Shown: in pieces, positions 20,603-32,181 of the stretch | Position numbering within the stretch: the stretch's first letter is position 1 | Layout: every line of letters starts with the position of its first letter | Translations under genes and position numbers: made by a program | NCBI GenBank assembly: GCA_010094025.1 | Contig: ML991845.1 | Coordinates: 1-64,000 of the forward strand | Direction of reading: 5' to 3' | DNA: 64,000 nucleotides | Origin: Viridothelium virens | Taxonomy: Eukaryota > Ascomycota > Dothideomycetes > Trypetheliales > Trypetheliaceae | The notes under the pieces: generated by a model | The model's database searches: none | What the model was told of the DNA's origin: nothing | What the model saw: the letters and a program-made list of their open reading frames with translations, nothing else

Positions 20603-21886
20603 TCATTCGCCAGTCACCCGCGTCCCATCCCAATCGCGACTCAGTCTAGCATCACTATCCGTACCGAACCACGTCGTCTTCTTGATCTTGCCCTGCTCCA
20701 TTGTGTTCACATCACCTCTGATACCTTGTAACGGGAAGGTCTCATCACCCGCTCCAACTTCTGCCGCCCTATCCGCCTCCACGCTCGCCACGTGAGCAGC
20801 GGCGTGCCTCGCAGGGTAGTACTGGGCTGCCTGGCCTGGAAAAGTCAGCTTTCGGGCCAGGTTAGCCTTCTCCTCCATGTCATGGGCGTAATCCGATTGC
20901 TCGGAGGGCCGGGGACGCCCCTCAGGCTGGGAAAGGGCACGCCGAGAGGGTGATGAGCGCAGAGAGTAGTAGGTGGAAAGTGAGGAGGTGACGACGCGGT
21001 AACCAGGGCGGAGGCAGGGGATGCTAGCGGTGATGATACCAATGCAAACCTCCCACGTGCGGAAGTGCCAATTCGGGATGGACTCCCAGGTAGCGTCATC
21101 GTTGATCGTCTGCCAATTGAGGACCGTGCGAACGATACAGAGTGCTCCTGTGCTGAATTTGGAGGCCAGATATCAGATATGACGTTGTGAAGATACAAGT
21201 AGAGAAGTGAAAGGGCGTGCTCACATAATGCCTAAGGCCATCAAGGTACAAAGGCCAGCCTTGATACGGGTTGAGATTTGGACCTTCCAAAGGATTACGA
21301 TGGGGAAAAGAGCTAGCAGGAAATCCGAGATGATAGAGATGATAGCTTGAGCAATAATAATTCGTTGTAGTTGAGCGTCCGTCATACAATGTCCTGGCTT
21401 GCTCTTGTTCCAAGCTTTTGGGATCGGCCAGCATTGGAAGATCCAGATAAAGGTGAGGATGATGTTGCTGACTATTAAAATAGCGATGAAGCTCTGGATA
21501 GGTCTAATATACTTTTTTTCAACTGGCAAGCGTAGAAGAAAGAAGCAGATGGACAATTTAGTGAACATGAGAGTCTGGAATGTTTGAATCCACTCTCCAT
21601 AGGAATATTTTTCATATTCACTATAATTCCATTCACCCATGTAGACTCTATGACGACCGAATCCATAGTGAACTTGCACCAGGACTAACGCACACCCAAT
21701 ACTTACACCAAAGACAGCGCCAACAATCGTATAGTCATCCCAACCAACTTTTCGAACAATCCAGATTCTCGTGATCAGACGTAGTGCTACAACAATAGCA
21801 GCAAGAATAGGAGCAAGGATGGCAATGCCGACGATACCAGCTTGCCGAGTAGCATTCTGAACTGGATGTGGTTCTGACCCACCCAT
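20603..21886 (-). CDS. Pth11-type fungal rhodopsin-domain membrane protein
   Basis: Two exons (21886-21225 and 21152-20603) with a 72-nt intron give 403 residues. Seven hydrophobic helices are visible: near 18-38, the DYTIVGAVFG segment, QTLMFTKLSICFFLLRL, SFIAILIVSNIILTFIWIFQC, IIIAQAIISIISDFLLALFPIVILW, the helix spanning the splice junction (TLMALGI/ITGALCIVRTVLN), and VCIGIITASIPCLRPGY. The pattern of W-D-D-Y after helix 1 and a polar C-terminal tail fits the fungal rhodopsin_dom/Pth11-like family, some members of which act in surface sensing upstream of G proteins. No CFEM domain is present. The ligand is unknown. The cytoplasmic tail of about 120 residues is charged and disordered. Confidence 0.88.
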
Positions 21887-23139
21887 TCTTGATCCAGACT
21901 CGCAAAATTCTGAATTAGATGAGATAGGCTCCAGGAAAGACTCGCGGGTTTAGCCTTGGAAATGACTTTGAAAGAACGAGTCGGGTCCCAAACAAGAGAG
22001 AAGGTGAAGATATATCCTCAGCTTTGTATGGTAACAAATAGCCTTAGGCTGAGTTTCATCTGACTCGCCATCGCAAAAGCTGCACGGCGAGATAGTGGCT
22101 ACGCTCAATCGCTGCAGTCATTGTTACACGATAAAGACGCCTCAGTGCCCCATTTTCCATTCTTTTTCAGTAGTACATAGCGCAACAGAGACATGTAAAA
22201 ATGTTTTTGCGAGTAATGAATTGCATGATTGAGTGGGATTTCGAACACGGCACAAAGAAGATTGGAACAGAGATCGAAATTTTGAACACAATCGACAAAA
22301 TCTTTCTTTGCGATCTTGAAAAATGAGACCAATGATTTGAGAGTTTCCATGTGGGGATCCGATTCGCCCTGCGCGCCACCAACATTTTCAAAGCGGAGGG
22401 CTGAAAAGCAGCTTCTTTGGGCTATATCGGGCTAACTGTACTGCAACCTCCTCTCGCTTGTGACACCCGTAATTAAGACGCTTGCGGCTATGCACGCTAT
22501 GTACCACGCATTCCAAGACGGTACGGAAGATACAAACACCAACAACAAAGCCGTGCGGGCGTCTTGTACCGCTTCTCTTCTACGAAGTCGCGATCTGGTG
22601 CTAATAAAATCGGGGGGAATTCTCCGAATGTGCCTTCCACGCTGATAATGATGGTTATGCCGTCCTAGTTGCTAAAGAACGGAACTGCCTCAGACCACGA
22701 AGAAAAGGATTCGCAATTTGTAAGGATGAACTTGCCAGAACCGCAATTAGGCAATCTGCGGCATATGGCAGCCTTGCAAGGCAGACGTGACAATCACCGT
22801 TTGCGTCTCGTCCGCGAGTCCGGTTGCATTGGATCGAAGAAGCAGCAGCTAATACTCACGGACTTTGGAAGCAGTGCACGAATGTTAACAGCAAAAGCGG
22901 TTGCCTCCATTAGACGATACCGGCGCCGAGTCTATGTCATTGAGCAGTCTGTCGCGGCTCCGCTTCCGTCTGAGGATGGACACAGCCTTGAATACTTCGA
23001 GGCTCCGCCATGGTAGCAGGAGCATGAAAGTTGAACATGGGGAAAAGCAAATCTCAATAATCGGTGCTTTAGCAAAGAGCTTCTCAATGACCGCGTATCA
23101 TCCGCGATTGGATCGTCGTTCTTTCGTTCAGCTGCCCAG
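21887..23139. other. Intergenic, no supported gene
   Basis: Short ORFs on both strands (for example 22669-23016 on plus) have no recognisable motif. The stretch forms the upstream region of the rhodopsin-domain gene and the left flank of the TIR element. Confidence 0.45.
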
Positions 23140-23730
23140 TACAGTCATGCAAAAAAAAAGTGTCCACTGGCTGGCGTGGGAAAGTTGCTGAGGGCTGCCC
23201 GAACACCTTTGTCCTAGTACTGTAGTTGTGCGCGGGCGGGAAACGATAGAGTTCGCTCACCCTCACCCCCTCAAGGAGACCTGTAGAAAGGGCACTGCTG
23301 TAGCCTCTCTTGTTGCAATGGACTTTGCCGTGGATCGTACAGAAGATATCATTTTGGACCTTCCATATCCTAAGCGCTTATCTGAATGATATTTAGAAGT
23401 TCTTCAATGCTCTCACTTGCTGAGTATGTCATCCTGACTTGAGGAAAACCGGTGATATATGAATAGTGACTTTATTGAAAACCGAAAAAGGGTTGAATGG
23501 TGTTGTGCTTAAGTTTTTGGGTCTTCCTCGTATGCCTCTCACCTTGAAGATTTGCTGAAGCTATGAATATTGGCAGTGAATGAAAATAGAGGTAGGAAGT
23601 TTGGAGAGGCGAGAGGGAAATGATAAGATAAACGAATGAATCGCTGGTACAGTACTAAGCCAAAAGTGCTCGGGCAGCCCCCAGCAATTTTCCCACGCCA
23701 GCAAGCGGTCACTTTTTCGGCATGATTGTA
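23140..23730. mobile_element. Non-autonomous pogo/Tc1-like TIR element with TA duplications
   Basis: A 587-bp element (23142-23728) is flanked by TA on both sides (23140-23141 and 23729-23730). Its termini are inverted repeats of about 80 bp. The left end reads CAGTCATGC, an A-run, then AGTGTCCACTGGCTGGCG. The right end, reverse-complemented, reads CAATCATGCCG, an A-run, then AGTGACCGCTTGCTGGCG. Identity continues through GTGGGAAA, TTGCTG and GGGCTGCCCGA to TAGTACTGTA. Most differences are transitions. No transposase ORF lies inside. TA duplication plus CA-starting TIRs fits the Tc1/mariner superfamily (pogo/Fot-like); the subgroup is inferred. Confidence 0.8.
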
Positions 23731-24114
23731 GATGATAAAAAACCTCGTGGCAGAGTTGACGAGGCCAGCATGGATGGACGAATGCTATGATTATGATAGA
23801 GTCTCACTTGAATACAGTCATATAGAACGTCCATTGACTGTGTCCAATATTTCATAAATTGTGATTGTTTCCACGGGGGCGTTGCAAGGGGTGTAATGTT
23901 GGGTGCAAGAAGCTGCCGGCTGCATCCGTACGGGCCCCACAACGAAATGACTTTCAAGACAAGCCAATCGACCTACCTAACTACCTTACTTTTGCAATTT
24001 CAAAGGACACGTCCTTCAGTGAAGGTCATCGAAATACCTCATTCTGTTCATTCATAGGTCTTGAATGATCGTTGGATGAACCATATCTTATTGACTCTCC
24101 GCTGAATCTCCGGT
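23731..24114. other. Upstream region of the DUF1295 gene
   Basis: No gene. The last 18 bp before the ATG belong to the 32-bp segment that recurs at 11486-11517. Confidence 0.4.
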
Positions 24115-24992
24115 ATGAGTAAGAGCAGCTCAGAGGGGAAGCTAGAAGACTTCATCCGAAGAGGTGTCAAAAAGTCGTCTTCAGCCGGAATTATCGTTCT
24201 GATTGGCTTGCGTGCACTTGATCCGCTCCTGCAGTATGCAATACTGGGGAGAGGGTTGGGATCCTCCATGATACCAAGAATCGGTGGTACAACTCTTCCT
24301 CCTGGCGCACTGGTAACTACAAACACCATCATCGACAAACTTGGACTGTCGCCACATCGACTTACACTATTCTTGATGACAGTCGGAGCAGTTCTAAAGT
24401 CGAGTTATTGGGCGGCATACACGTCACAAGAAGAGCTACCAGTCGGGTCTGCGGTCCTCATCTCGCTGTACAATTCAGCGTTGAACTCTTTGAACACACT
24501 CCTCTTCACCTGTTCCCAGACGTCAGCGTCTAGCATAGGGGAAAATTTTTCGCAACCGCGACTGCTTGTTGGTTGCATCTTATACATACTGGGTCTCGTT
24601 GCGGAAGCAGTTGCAGAAACTCAACGAAAGCGCTTCAAACAGAATTCGGCTAATGAAGGAAAAGTGTATGACAAAGGCCTCTTCTCTCTCGCTAGACACA
24701 TCAATTATGGAGCATATAGTCTTTGGCGGGCTGGCTTTGCTCTGGCTTCGGCGGGGTGGATTTTCGGTTCTCTGATGGGTGCCTACTTTTTCTATGACTT
24801 CGCTACACGTGGCGTACCTGCACTTGATAGGTATTGCCAAGACAGGGTAAGTCTGGCGTCATCCCGCAGGACGATAGATGATGAGTTTCTTGGGTTTCGT
24901 CATAAGCTGATGAGTGTGACCGACAGTATGGGAAGCAATGGACCAATTATAAGGCAAAGGTTCCGTATGCACTTCTGCCTATGATTTATTGA
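24115..24992 (+). CDS. DUF1295/steroid-5-alpha-reductase-like membrane protein
   Basis: Two exons (24115-24846 and 24927-24992) give 265 residues. Several hydrophobic helices are present, and the C-terminal half has the DUF1295 pattern: KGLFSLARHINYGAYSLWRAGFAL, a late helix (WIFGSLMGAYFFYDF), and the C-terminal YGKQWTNYKAKVPYALLPMIY encoded by the short second exon. This family is related to 3-oxo-5-alpha-steroid 4-dehydrogenases and isoprenylcysteine methyltransferases and sits in the ER membrane. Its substrate is unknown in fungi. Without splicing, the frame runs on to a non-homologous tail, which is why the intron is inferred. The start codon lies inside a repeat fragment, so an alternative start at a downstream Met cannot be ruled out. 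Confidence 0.8.
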
Positions 24993-26302
24993 ATCAAAGA
25001 CAATCCAATGTGAAGATGGAGGCCAAGCGGGTGACGCTGCGAACGTATGGACCTAGACAGAGGGATAACATCTGATCAGAGCAGAGGTCAGAAATATTTC
25101 ACACGGCTCAACAAGCGAGCGACGATGTTGTAACCACCGTAACCGTGTTGAAGGATTTCGGAAACGAGTCTAGTCTAGGCTTGAACTCAAAATTCTTTCC
25201 ATATTGTTGACCATAATAATTTGTACTTTTTTTGGTGCCCGACGAGCTCATCATCTTTATTTATTTGTTTCTCCGACGGCCGAGTCAGGCTGATTTTGGT
25301 GATGGTTCGAAGCAGGTATCCCAGCAATTTGGATTGTGCGCAATGAAACAAAGCACTGCCTTGAGCCACGTAAAACCACGTAAAACCACATACACACCAG
25401 AGGTCGATGTGTGACCAGTGAGTGACGAGTGACTACCATCGAATGGGCTCGCTAGGGGGTGTGTGAGCCTGCCTAAACCGCCTTATGCAGCAATCGTCCA
25501 GGCACGCGACGGTTAAGTGATGGGTGCATCAGGAACAGAGCCGTTGGGCACTTTTTCCATAGGGGGTACCGGGGGGATTCCTAGATCGGCTGGCGGTTGC
25601 GCATCGACGTGAGACGAAAACGGCGGAGCGATAGGATGATGAGCTGAACGGGCAGTTAAGAGGGCCGGATGAGTTGGGTGAATGGGTGCGCAGGATGGAT
25701 CAAGGGGAAGGAGAGAATCGAGAAGTCAGGGATAGAATCGGACGATGAGGATGGATGAAGCTTCAGGCGGTTGGATATGACGCAAGGTGGGCCGGGACCG
25801 GGCCTAAGCACCGTAGGTAAGCAGCGTCAGCGGTGGTAAGAGAGTGGTAAGGGTGGCAAGGGTGACAGTGCTGCGAGACCCTGAAATCGCGGTGGAAGCA
25901 GTGAAATCGAACGAGGGCCTGGATCGCCGACTCAAAGCGCACCGATCGTGCCTTCGATCCTCGGACCCTGGTCTGTTCCCGGCCCAGCAACCTCGAGATC
26001 GCACCCAGGCCTCATCGATCAATTCACTGCTATGGCCTCCAACTTCGATGACACCGCCAGCAATCGGCGGAATCGAGATGACCGTTTGTCTAAGCATCAT
26101 CTTGGTTCTGCCTTTGCGCCCTTTTCTCGACATACTCTCAACCCATCGTCTTCCCGTTTCTGTACAAACTTCAACCTTTGCTTCGCTTTGCATACCGATC
26201 GCCTGGCCGACTTTTTTCTTTGGCCATCGCGACTGCTCACGACTACACTTACCGCTGGAACCTATGGAACATCACGACTAATCATTCACCAAACTGTGAA
26301 CC
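24993..26302. promoter_or_regulatory. Long upstream region of frq
   Basis: No gene is supported between the DUF1295 gene and frq. Small ORFs near 25,760-26,280 overlap on both strands and lack homology. Within 25922-26020 the tetramer GATC occurs five times, with adjacent CGATC/GATCG contexts of the kind bound by the White Collar complex in Neurospora. A role as light or clock elements is inferred. Most of the 1.3 kb may be promoter plus 5' UTR. Confidence 0.45.
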
Positions 26303-29300
26303 ATGGCCTCCGTAAAGGTCCCTGCGTCACCTGCCACCGCAGGCTCGACTGCGCTGCCCCGACGTCCTCCCGCACACAAGTCCGTATCCTTGATGCATTC
26401 GCCTACACGCCGAACCTTGTCACAGATTCAAAACCACAGGAGTCCTCTACGGCACGTCCAGACTCGAGAGGAGATACAACCCGCGCCCTCGAGCATGAAC
26501 CGCAACAAGAAGAACAGTTCAGGAGAGAGCAGTAACGCGGATAATTGGTTCGAGAAATCTAACAATAATGTTTCGCAAGGTAGCAATACCTTCATCGATA
26601 GTAGGTGTTACTCTCGTCAGAGTACGAATGTCCGTGGCTTATGGTTTGGTAGATGACCCGCCCTTCTTCCTGCGCAATTCCTCCTCGTCGGACAGCCCAC
26701 CAGAGAACCAGCGACACGATTCTGGCCCTCCGGCAAGTGGAGTAGGAAGAGCACTCTTACAAAGATCAGGGGTCATGAGGTGTGACTCTCAAGGTGGAAG
26801 TAGTTCGGAAGACTTTAGAAGCGTCATCGATGATCTTACTGTCGAGAATAAGAAGCTCAAGAAAAGATTGAAGAGGTTCGAGAAGCTTCATGATGCCCAC
26901 CTCCAGAACGAAAAACTTTTTGAGCTCCGGGTTCATGGTCTTCCGCCTGAGAAGAAAAGGGAACTGGAGGATACCTTGAGGCAATTTGCGCTCAGCCTTG
27001 ATGGTAGCCCAGTGAGCGGCTCGCCCCTCCCACGCTTGGAACGTTTCGCACCAGGATTGCATTCCCACAAGACAACCTCATCGTCGCATACTTCAAACCA
27101 ACAAGTTGCTGACTCTGCTTACGCATCAATGTCAGCCTCTGGCCAAGGCTCCTCCGTGCCGGGTTACACCTCCACTGGCGCCAGCAATCGAATCCGATCC
27201 TCAAAAGGAGTTTCAAAGTTGGCCAAATCGAGAGATGATAACATCCAATCCTATCTCCTTGATATCCCCGAAGGCCTATTACCGCGGAGGCCTCCAGTGA
27301 TGACAGAAAAGGCTAAGGGCAAGCTGGTAGTTCGTCGGCTGGAACAAATCTTCGCTGGTAAAGGGGCTGCTAAAGAGGGTCATCAGCAACCACTGCAGCA
27401 ACAGGAGGTCTCGCAAATGGCAGCGAGGGCAGATCGTAATGAGATCGAAGCTCGTGGACAGCGTGCGGGTGCGGAAGGACACCGTGAGGCTCGCATCATG
27501 CCTGAAGAAACGGAAGATCCCATGTCGTTTGTCAGGTCTAAGCAACCATCTCGATCCGGCCCCAAAGACGTTCTTCCGTCAAATCTGCAGGTCCCTCAGC
27601 AAAATACCACGGATGAATCATCACCAGAGCAACGGCCAACGAGACCACTCGACTTAGACCCCTTTCGAGCACAGATACCTGCAGAGAATATCGACTATAT
27701 TCGGCATCTTGGCTTCTCTCCACCTGATGTTCGCACCATGTCTTTGCCCGAGGAGGGACATGGATGGATCTACCTGAACCTGCTCATCAACATGGCACAA
27801 CTTCACACACTCAACGTTACTGCTGATTTTGTCAAGAAGGCCTTGACGGATCATAGCTCGAAGCTTGAGCTGTCAGAAGATGGCCGTAAGGTCCGCTGGC
27901 AAGGGGGTCCTGGGGTCAGTAAAACGAGTAGCGATGGGTCCAGCCCCGTAGAAGTCGAACCGGAGTCCTACTATCGCTCCAAGCATGACAACCGCCGTAG
28001 TAAGCGCAGCAAAGCTAAGAGAGCAGATCAAGCCACCGCACAAGCAAGCTCCGATGGTCAACAGAAATCGACTCATACTGGCGGAACTAATAATCAAGTT
28101 TCGTACACACCTCTTTTCTTCCACCGAGAGCACAGTGATGAAGATTTAGAATCATCGTATGAGGAGTCGGGTTTCGAGGAATCCCCTCAACCTGCGTATG
28201 CTACTGGCGTTTCGTCCGGATTGGCAAGTTCTGGCAGACGAACCAGTTCCTCCCGCAAAAGACAAGATGAGGGTCCCATCATATTTTACAACAAAGTCCG
28301 TTTTTGCACTGATCTCAGCGGTGATCGAGGGGTTACGACAGAGCGACTACAAAATATTATCGACTATCAAAGCCTGACACCAGATGGCCTTAGCAATGAT
28401 CGAAACGTCAAGTGGAATAGACAATCTCTGGATTCAAGTCGAGGGCCTCTTTCACGCGCGGATCAACTCCCCGACCCGATGGATCTAGATGATAATCCCA
28501 TTCCGGCAGAGCAGGAGCTTGCCTTCCCTCATGACTCTTCAGCAAAGTCATCGAGTTCTCAAAGTCGCAGGTCGAGTCCAGAACCAGTGGATTTTGAGGT
28601 CTCTGGCCTTGGTGGTGTTTGCCCAGATGACAACTTCGAGATTACCGTCCAAAATCGTCATATGCCTAAAGGTGAACAAAACAGGAACCCACAAGCCGCA
28701 CACGGCTTTGGTCAAAAGATCCATCACCATCGGCTTGCCGCTATTCTCGGCTCCGACAAGCGCAATTCACCCCCCACCATAGACGAGCAGATTATCGCTA
28801 TGAAGAGGAAGGATCTACCCCCATCAGCCCTGCCTGCACCTTCGTACTTTCTCACTGAGTCATCGCCTGAGACGGACGAGTCAGACGCGGAAAGCGATTG
28901 TTCAGGAGATCCCAATTCTGAGGACCGTGACGCACCTGCCACTGCACCACAGCCGCTTACCATCCCCGCGGCCAGTAGCGACGAGGACTCGTCAGGAGCG
29001 AGTGACGTGGAAGATGATGATTCCTATGAATCTGACGACTCGGTGGATCTCCTTGCAGCTGCGCGAGAGATTGATCCTGCCAAAATCCAAGCGCAAGAGC
29101 GTGAATATGACAGCGCCGTGGCAGAACGCCTCGCTGAGGAAATTCCGGCTGGCAGTAGCGCTGCAACGGCCGGTGGCGGAAGCGGTTTCGCGAGTCCGGC
29201 TAGTGATGTGCCAGACACAGGCGAGAACTCGGATGACGAAGATGAGAGTGGGAGTGACAAAGAAACGGCAGAGTGGAACCCATTGAAGGTTTCGGATCTG

Positions 29301-29384
29301 AATGTGAAGAGGTACGCTGGTCTGAAACGAAGTAGAACGGGTGATAGTATGGTGGCTAATGGCAAGACACCTAAGTTGGGCTAA
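26303..29384 (+). CDS. frq: Circadian clock protein FREQUENCY
   Basis: Two exons (26303-26600 and 26653-29384; 52-nt intron) give 1009 residues, the usual FRQ size. FRQ is the negative element of the fungal circadian oscillator: it binds FRH and casein kinase 1 and inhibits the White Collar complex. The N-terminal signature NSSGESSNADNWFEKSNNNV is joined by splicing to DNDPPFFLRNSSSS. The dimerising coiled coil lies at about 152-195 (DFRSVIDDLTVENKKLKKRL, ending near KLHDAHLQNEKLFE), followed by RVHGLPPEKKRELEDTLRQF. The mid-protein segment PLDLDPFRAQIPAENIDYIRHLGFSPP and its continuation are strongly FRQ-like. TPLFFHRE, NKVRFCTDLSGD and the acidic Ser-rich tail follow. Much of the rest is disordered and Ser-rich, suited to multisite phosphorylation. 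The ATG at 26303 begins the homology; Met65 could give a shorter form. Confidence 0.96.
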
Positions 29385-30514
29385 CAGGACTATTTGGGTA
29401 TGAACGAAAAAGTGGTAGGCAGTACCACGGAAACGTGACGATTGGTCAGCCAGCGATAGGAAGATTGGGCTCACCCTCAGCTGTTGGCACAACCATGGAT
29501 GAATGGCTCTTTGGGAGCAAATGTATTAGCATTTCTAAGATACCCCCGAATTCTTAGGTAGATTTGATCAATACGATGGAAGTGTAAGAACGAGTAAATT
29601 CCCGTGAGTCTTAATACAAAGTGCCAGATGTGATCCGAGAAAAGTGTAGAATCTCAGCGCTGGTGGTGGACGCGATAGGGCTCAGGGTTGTGGTGGCGGC
29701 TAGTTCTTAGCCGCCGCCACTCAATCCTCAGCCGCGGCACTCCTGCATAAGAGTCGCGTGGAGATGGGCCCGACGGACGCGTTGAGCTTCCAGAAGAAGT
29801 AAAATCAACTGCCGCCGAGAGGTCGCAATCAAAATTGGCCCGAATGTCAGGGGCTGAGGAGTAGTCTCGTCCGATCTCTCATCACTCTAACGGCAGTTCA
29901 GGACATGACGAGTGCTGAGCCGCGGGATCTAAGCAAGCATCTTCCCAGCAAGATGGTAAAATAAACTCTAATCGGGTGGATGCATAATTGACGCGCTCCT
30001 CCCAAACCGATCGACGACAAGGACCCGAACGCGTCAAGACCGGAGTCCGATCACGAACCCATCACTCTTTATTTTCCCCATTTCCCCATTTCCCCACCTC
30101 CTAAAAGCTATTGGGTGCCATGTTTCGGATTCGATATTACTCTTCCGCCGTAGTAGCTGATTTCGCGGCCTGACTCGTTCATCATTGTATTCGTGCCACC
30201 GACTCATGACAACCAGGAGACCATTCGTTTGCTCCCACCTCGCCCAGCCTCTTCATTCGAGAATTTCGCCTTCTGCCCAGCCTGGACCCCTCTATTGATA
30301 ATTTTGATGTTTCTCACGATCTCAACGCGGTGACTATTGTTTCTCTCAGCAGCGAAGCGCGGTGTTAGGTCATACCCCACTCGTCACTGCCACAACAATA
30401 ACAACGACAATAAACAACTTTCTATTCAATACCAATTGACTCCCCCTCCGTCTTCAATTCACTTCAACAATAGCAAGCATATCCTTTGTCGGTCTCTCCA
30501 GCAACTCGTTCATC
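29385..30514. other. Intergenic between frq and the next gene
   Basis: No gene. A 13-bp stem with a 5-nt loop and one mismatch lies at 29690-29720, about 300 bp after the frq stop. The last 500 bp are pyrimidine-rich, as in many fungal promoters and leaders. Confidence 0.45.
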
Positions 30515-32181
30515 ATGACCCACCTTCAAGCTGGAACTTCTTTTATTCCTCAATCCTCTGGCTCCTCATATCCTCTCATCCTCGACCACGTACTTTCCTA
30601 TCCAGGCACTTACGAGATACCTCTGCGGACCATGTATACTCTGAATTCTGCTCCACGAGCACAACCACTTCCTCAGAGTCTTAAACAGGCTACAGCATCC
30701 CGCAACAGCGATGGCGAATCACCATCCAATCCCCAACAAGATGCTGCAGCCCAGTTTACTTCCTCTCTTCTGTCTCAAATTTCTCATCTTCCCTCTCAGC
30801 CCTGCTCGCTGCCGCCGAGCTTCATCAATTCCTTCGTTCGTCGCTGCTTTACGGCTGAGCTAGAAGCCGTTGACTTTCCTCAAGCACTTACTGCCCTTGA
30901 CTACCTCAAAGACCTTGAGCACCGTCGACGACGAGAATCCGCCAACGCCTTCCGCAGGCTAGGACTCGATCCAGCAAACCTCGACGAGGAGCTCGAAAAA
31001 GTTGCTCACGAATATCCTGGCGTAACAACATGGGTCCGCTCAATCAAAGATAAGGAGAAGAAAGTCGAAGCACTCTACACCCAAATTTACATCGGCCTTC
31101 GACGCTGGGTAAGTCACGAATCAACCACCTTCTCCTCCCCACAATCAATTCCTCCATAACATAGCTAACCACCATTCCCCCCACCCAGATCCTCATCAAC
31201 GAGCTCCAACTGCCCCCCTTCAACAAATTCAACTGCGTCGCCATGCTCAACACCCTCTACCCACCCGTCGTGACCGCCCAACCAACAACGCAACTCACAC
31301 CCACCGTGCTCGCCCAGCAGCGCGACGGCTGGTTCCGCTACATCACGGCGGTCGAAACCAACGGCGCCGTCGTCCTCGCGAACCTCACCAACCAAGGCCG
31401 GCGCCCGGGCGACGAAAACGGCTGGCCCGCCCTCCGCTCCTCCCTCGACATGTATCTCCGCACCGCCACCGTCGTCATCGCTGAGTGCACCGACGTGCCC
31501 AGCCTGCAGCAGTTCAGCAACGGGCCCCAGCAGTCGCGCGCCGCTGTTGCCGCCGCCGCCGCAGACGACAGCAATGGCAAGAAGCGTGGGCGTAAGGCTG
31601 ACTCCGGTGTTAGTTTTGGGGGCGCGAGCAGTGCTGGTGCGGGTGCGGGTGCGGGTGCGGGTGCGGGTGCTGGGGGGGTTAGTGGGGCTGGGGCTGGGGC
31701 CAGCGGGATGGCAGAGCAGAATGCGCGGCCGTCGACGAGCGGGACGAGCGGGAGCGCGCGCAGCAAGCACTCGGTTGAGGCGCCGTACTTGTCGTCGTCG
31801 TCGTCGGGTCCGGCGCCTACGCGTGCGTCGGCGTCGAGTAAAGCGGGGTCGGCGCTTGAGCGTCTGGCTCGCGAGCTCCTGCGTATGAAACCTAAGAAGA
31901 CGACAGCAGCTGCTGCGGTGGGGGGTTCCTCTTCGTCGTCTTCGGCGGCGACGACGGTGCCGCTTGCGGCGGTCGACGATTCTGCTGTTGCGTCGAAGAA
32001 GCATGCGACGTTGAGGAAGATGCGGAGTCTCGGTGCGCTCGGAGAGGCGAGGCAGAAGGTGGCGGCGAAGGAGGAGCAGGAAGCGCGGCCGGCGGTGCCG
32101 AAGGTGGATCGCGAGGTGATGAAGAGGGAGATGGAGAGGTTGAAGAGGGAGAGAGAGGGTGAGGGCGGGTTTATGGAATGA
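30515..32181 (+). CDS. Conserved fungal protein of unknown function
   Basis: Two exons (30515-31108 and 31189-32181) joined by an 80-nt intron give 528 residues. The intron sits in GLRRW / ILINELQLPPFNKFNC, and the sequence across the junction looks like a continuous helical domain. The N-terminal 330 residues appear folded and contain LPPSFINSFVRRCFTAELEAVDFPQALTALDYLKDLEHRRR. The C-terminal 200 residues are low complexity: an Ala-Gly dipeptide tract encoded by a GGTGCG repeat (about 31637-31670), Ser runs, then a basic, Glu/Arg-rich helix at the end. There is no signal peptide or membrane segment. I recall no characterised homologue and propose no function. Two long antisense ORFs over exon 2 are by-products of GC-rich codons. 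Confidence 0.8.

Noticed and set aside
25760-26300. Overlapping ORFs on both strands upstream of frq
   Set aside because: They begin mostly at non-ATG codons and lack motifs; the region is better read as frq promoter and leader.
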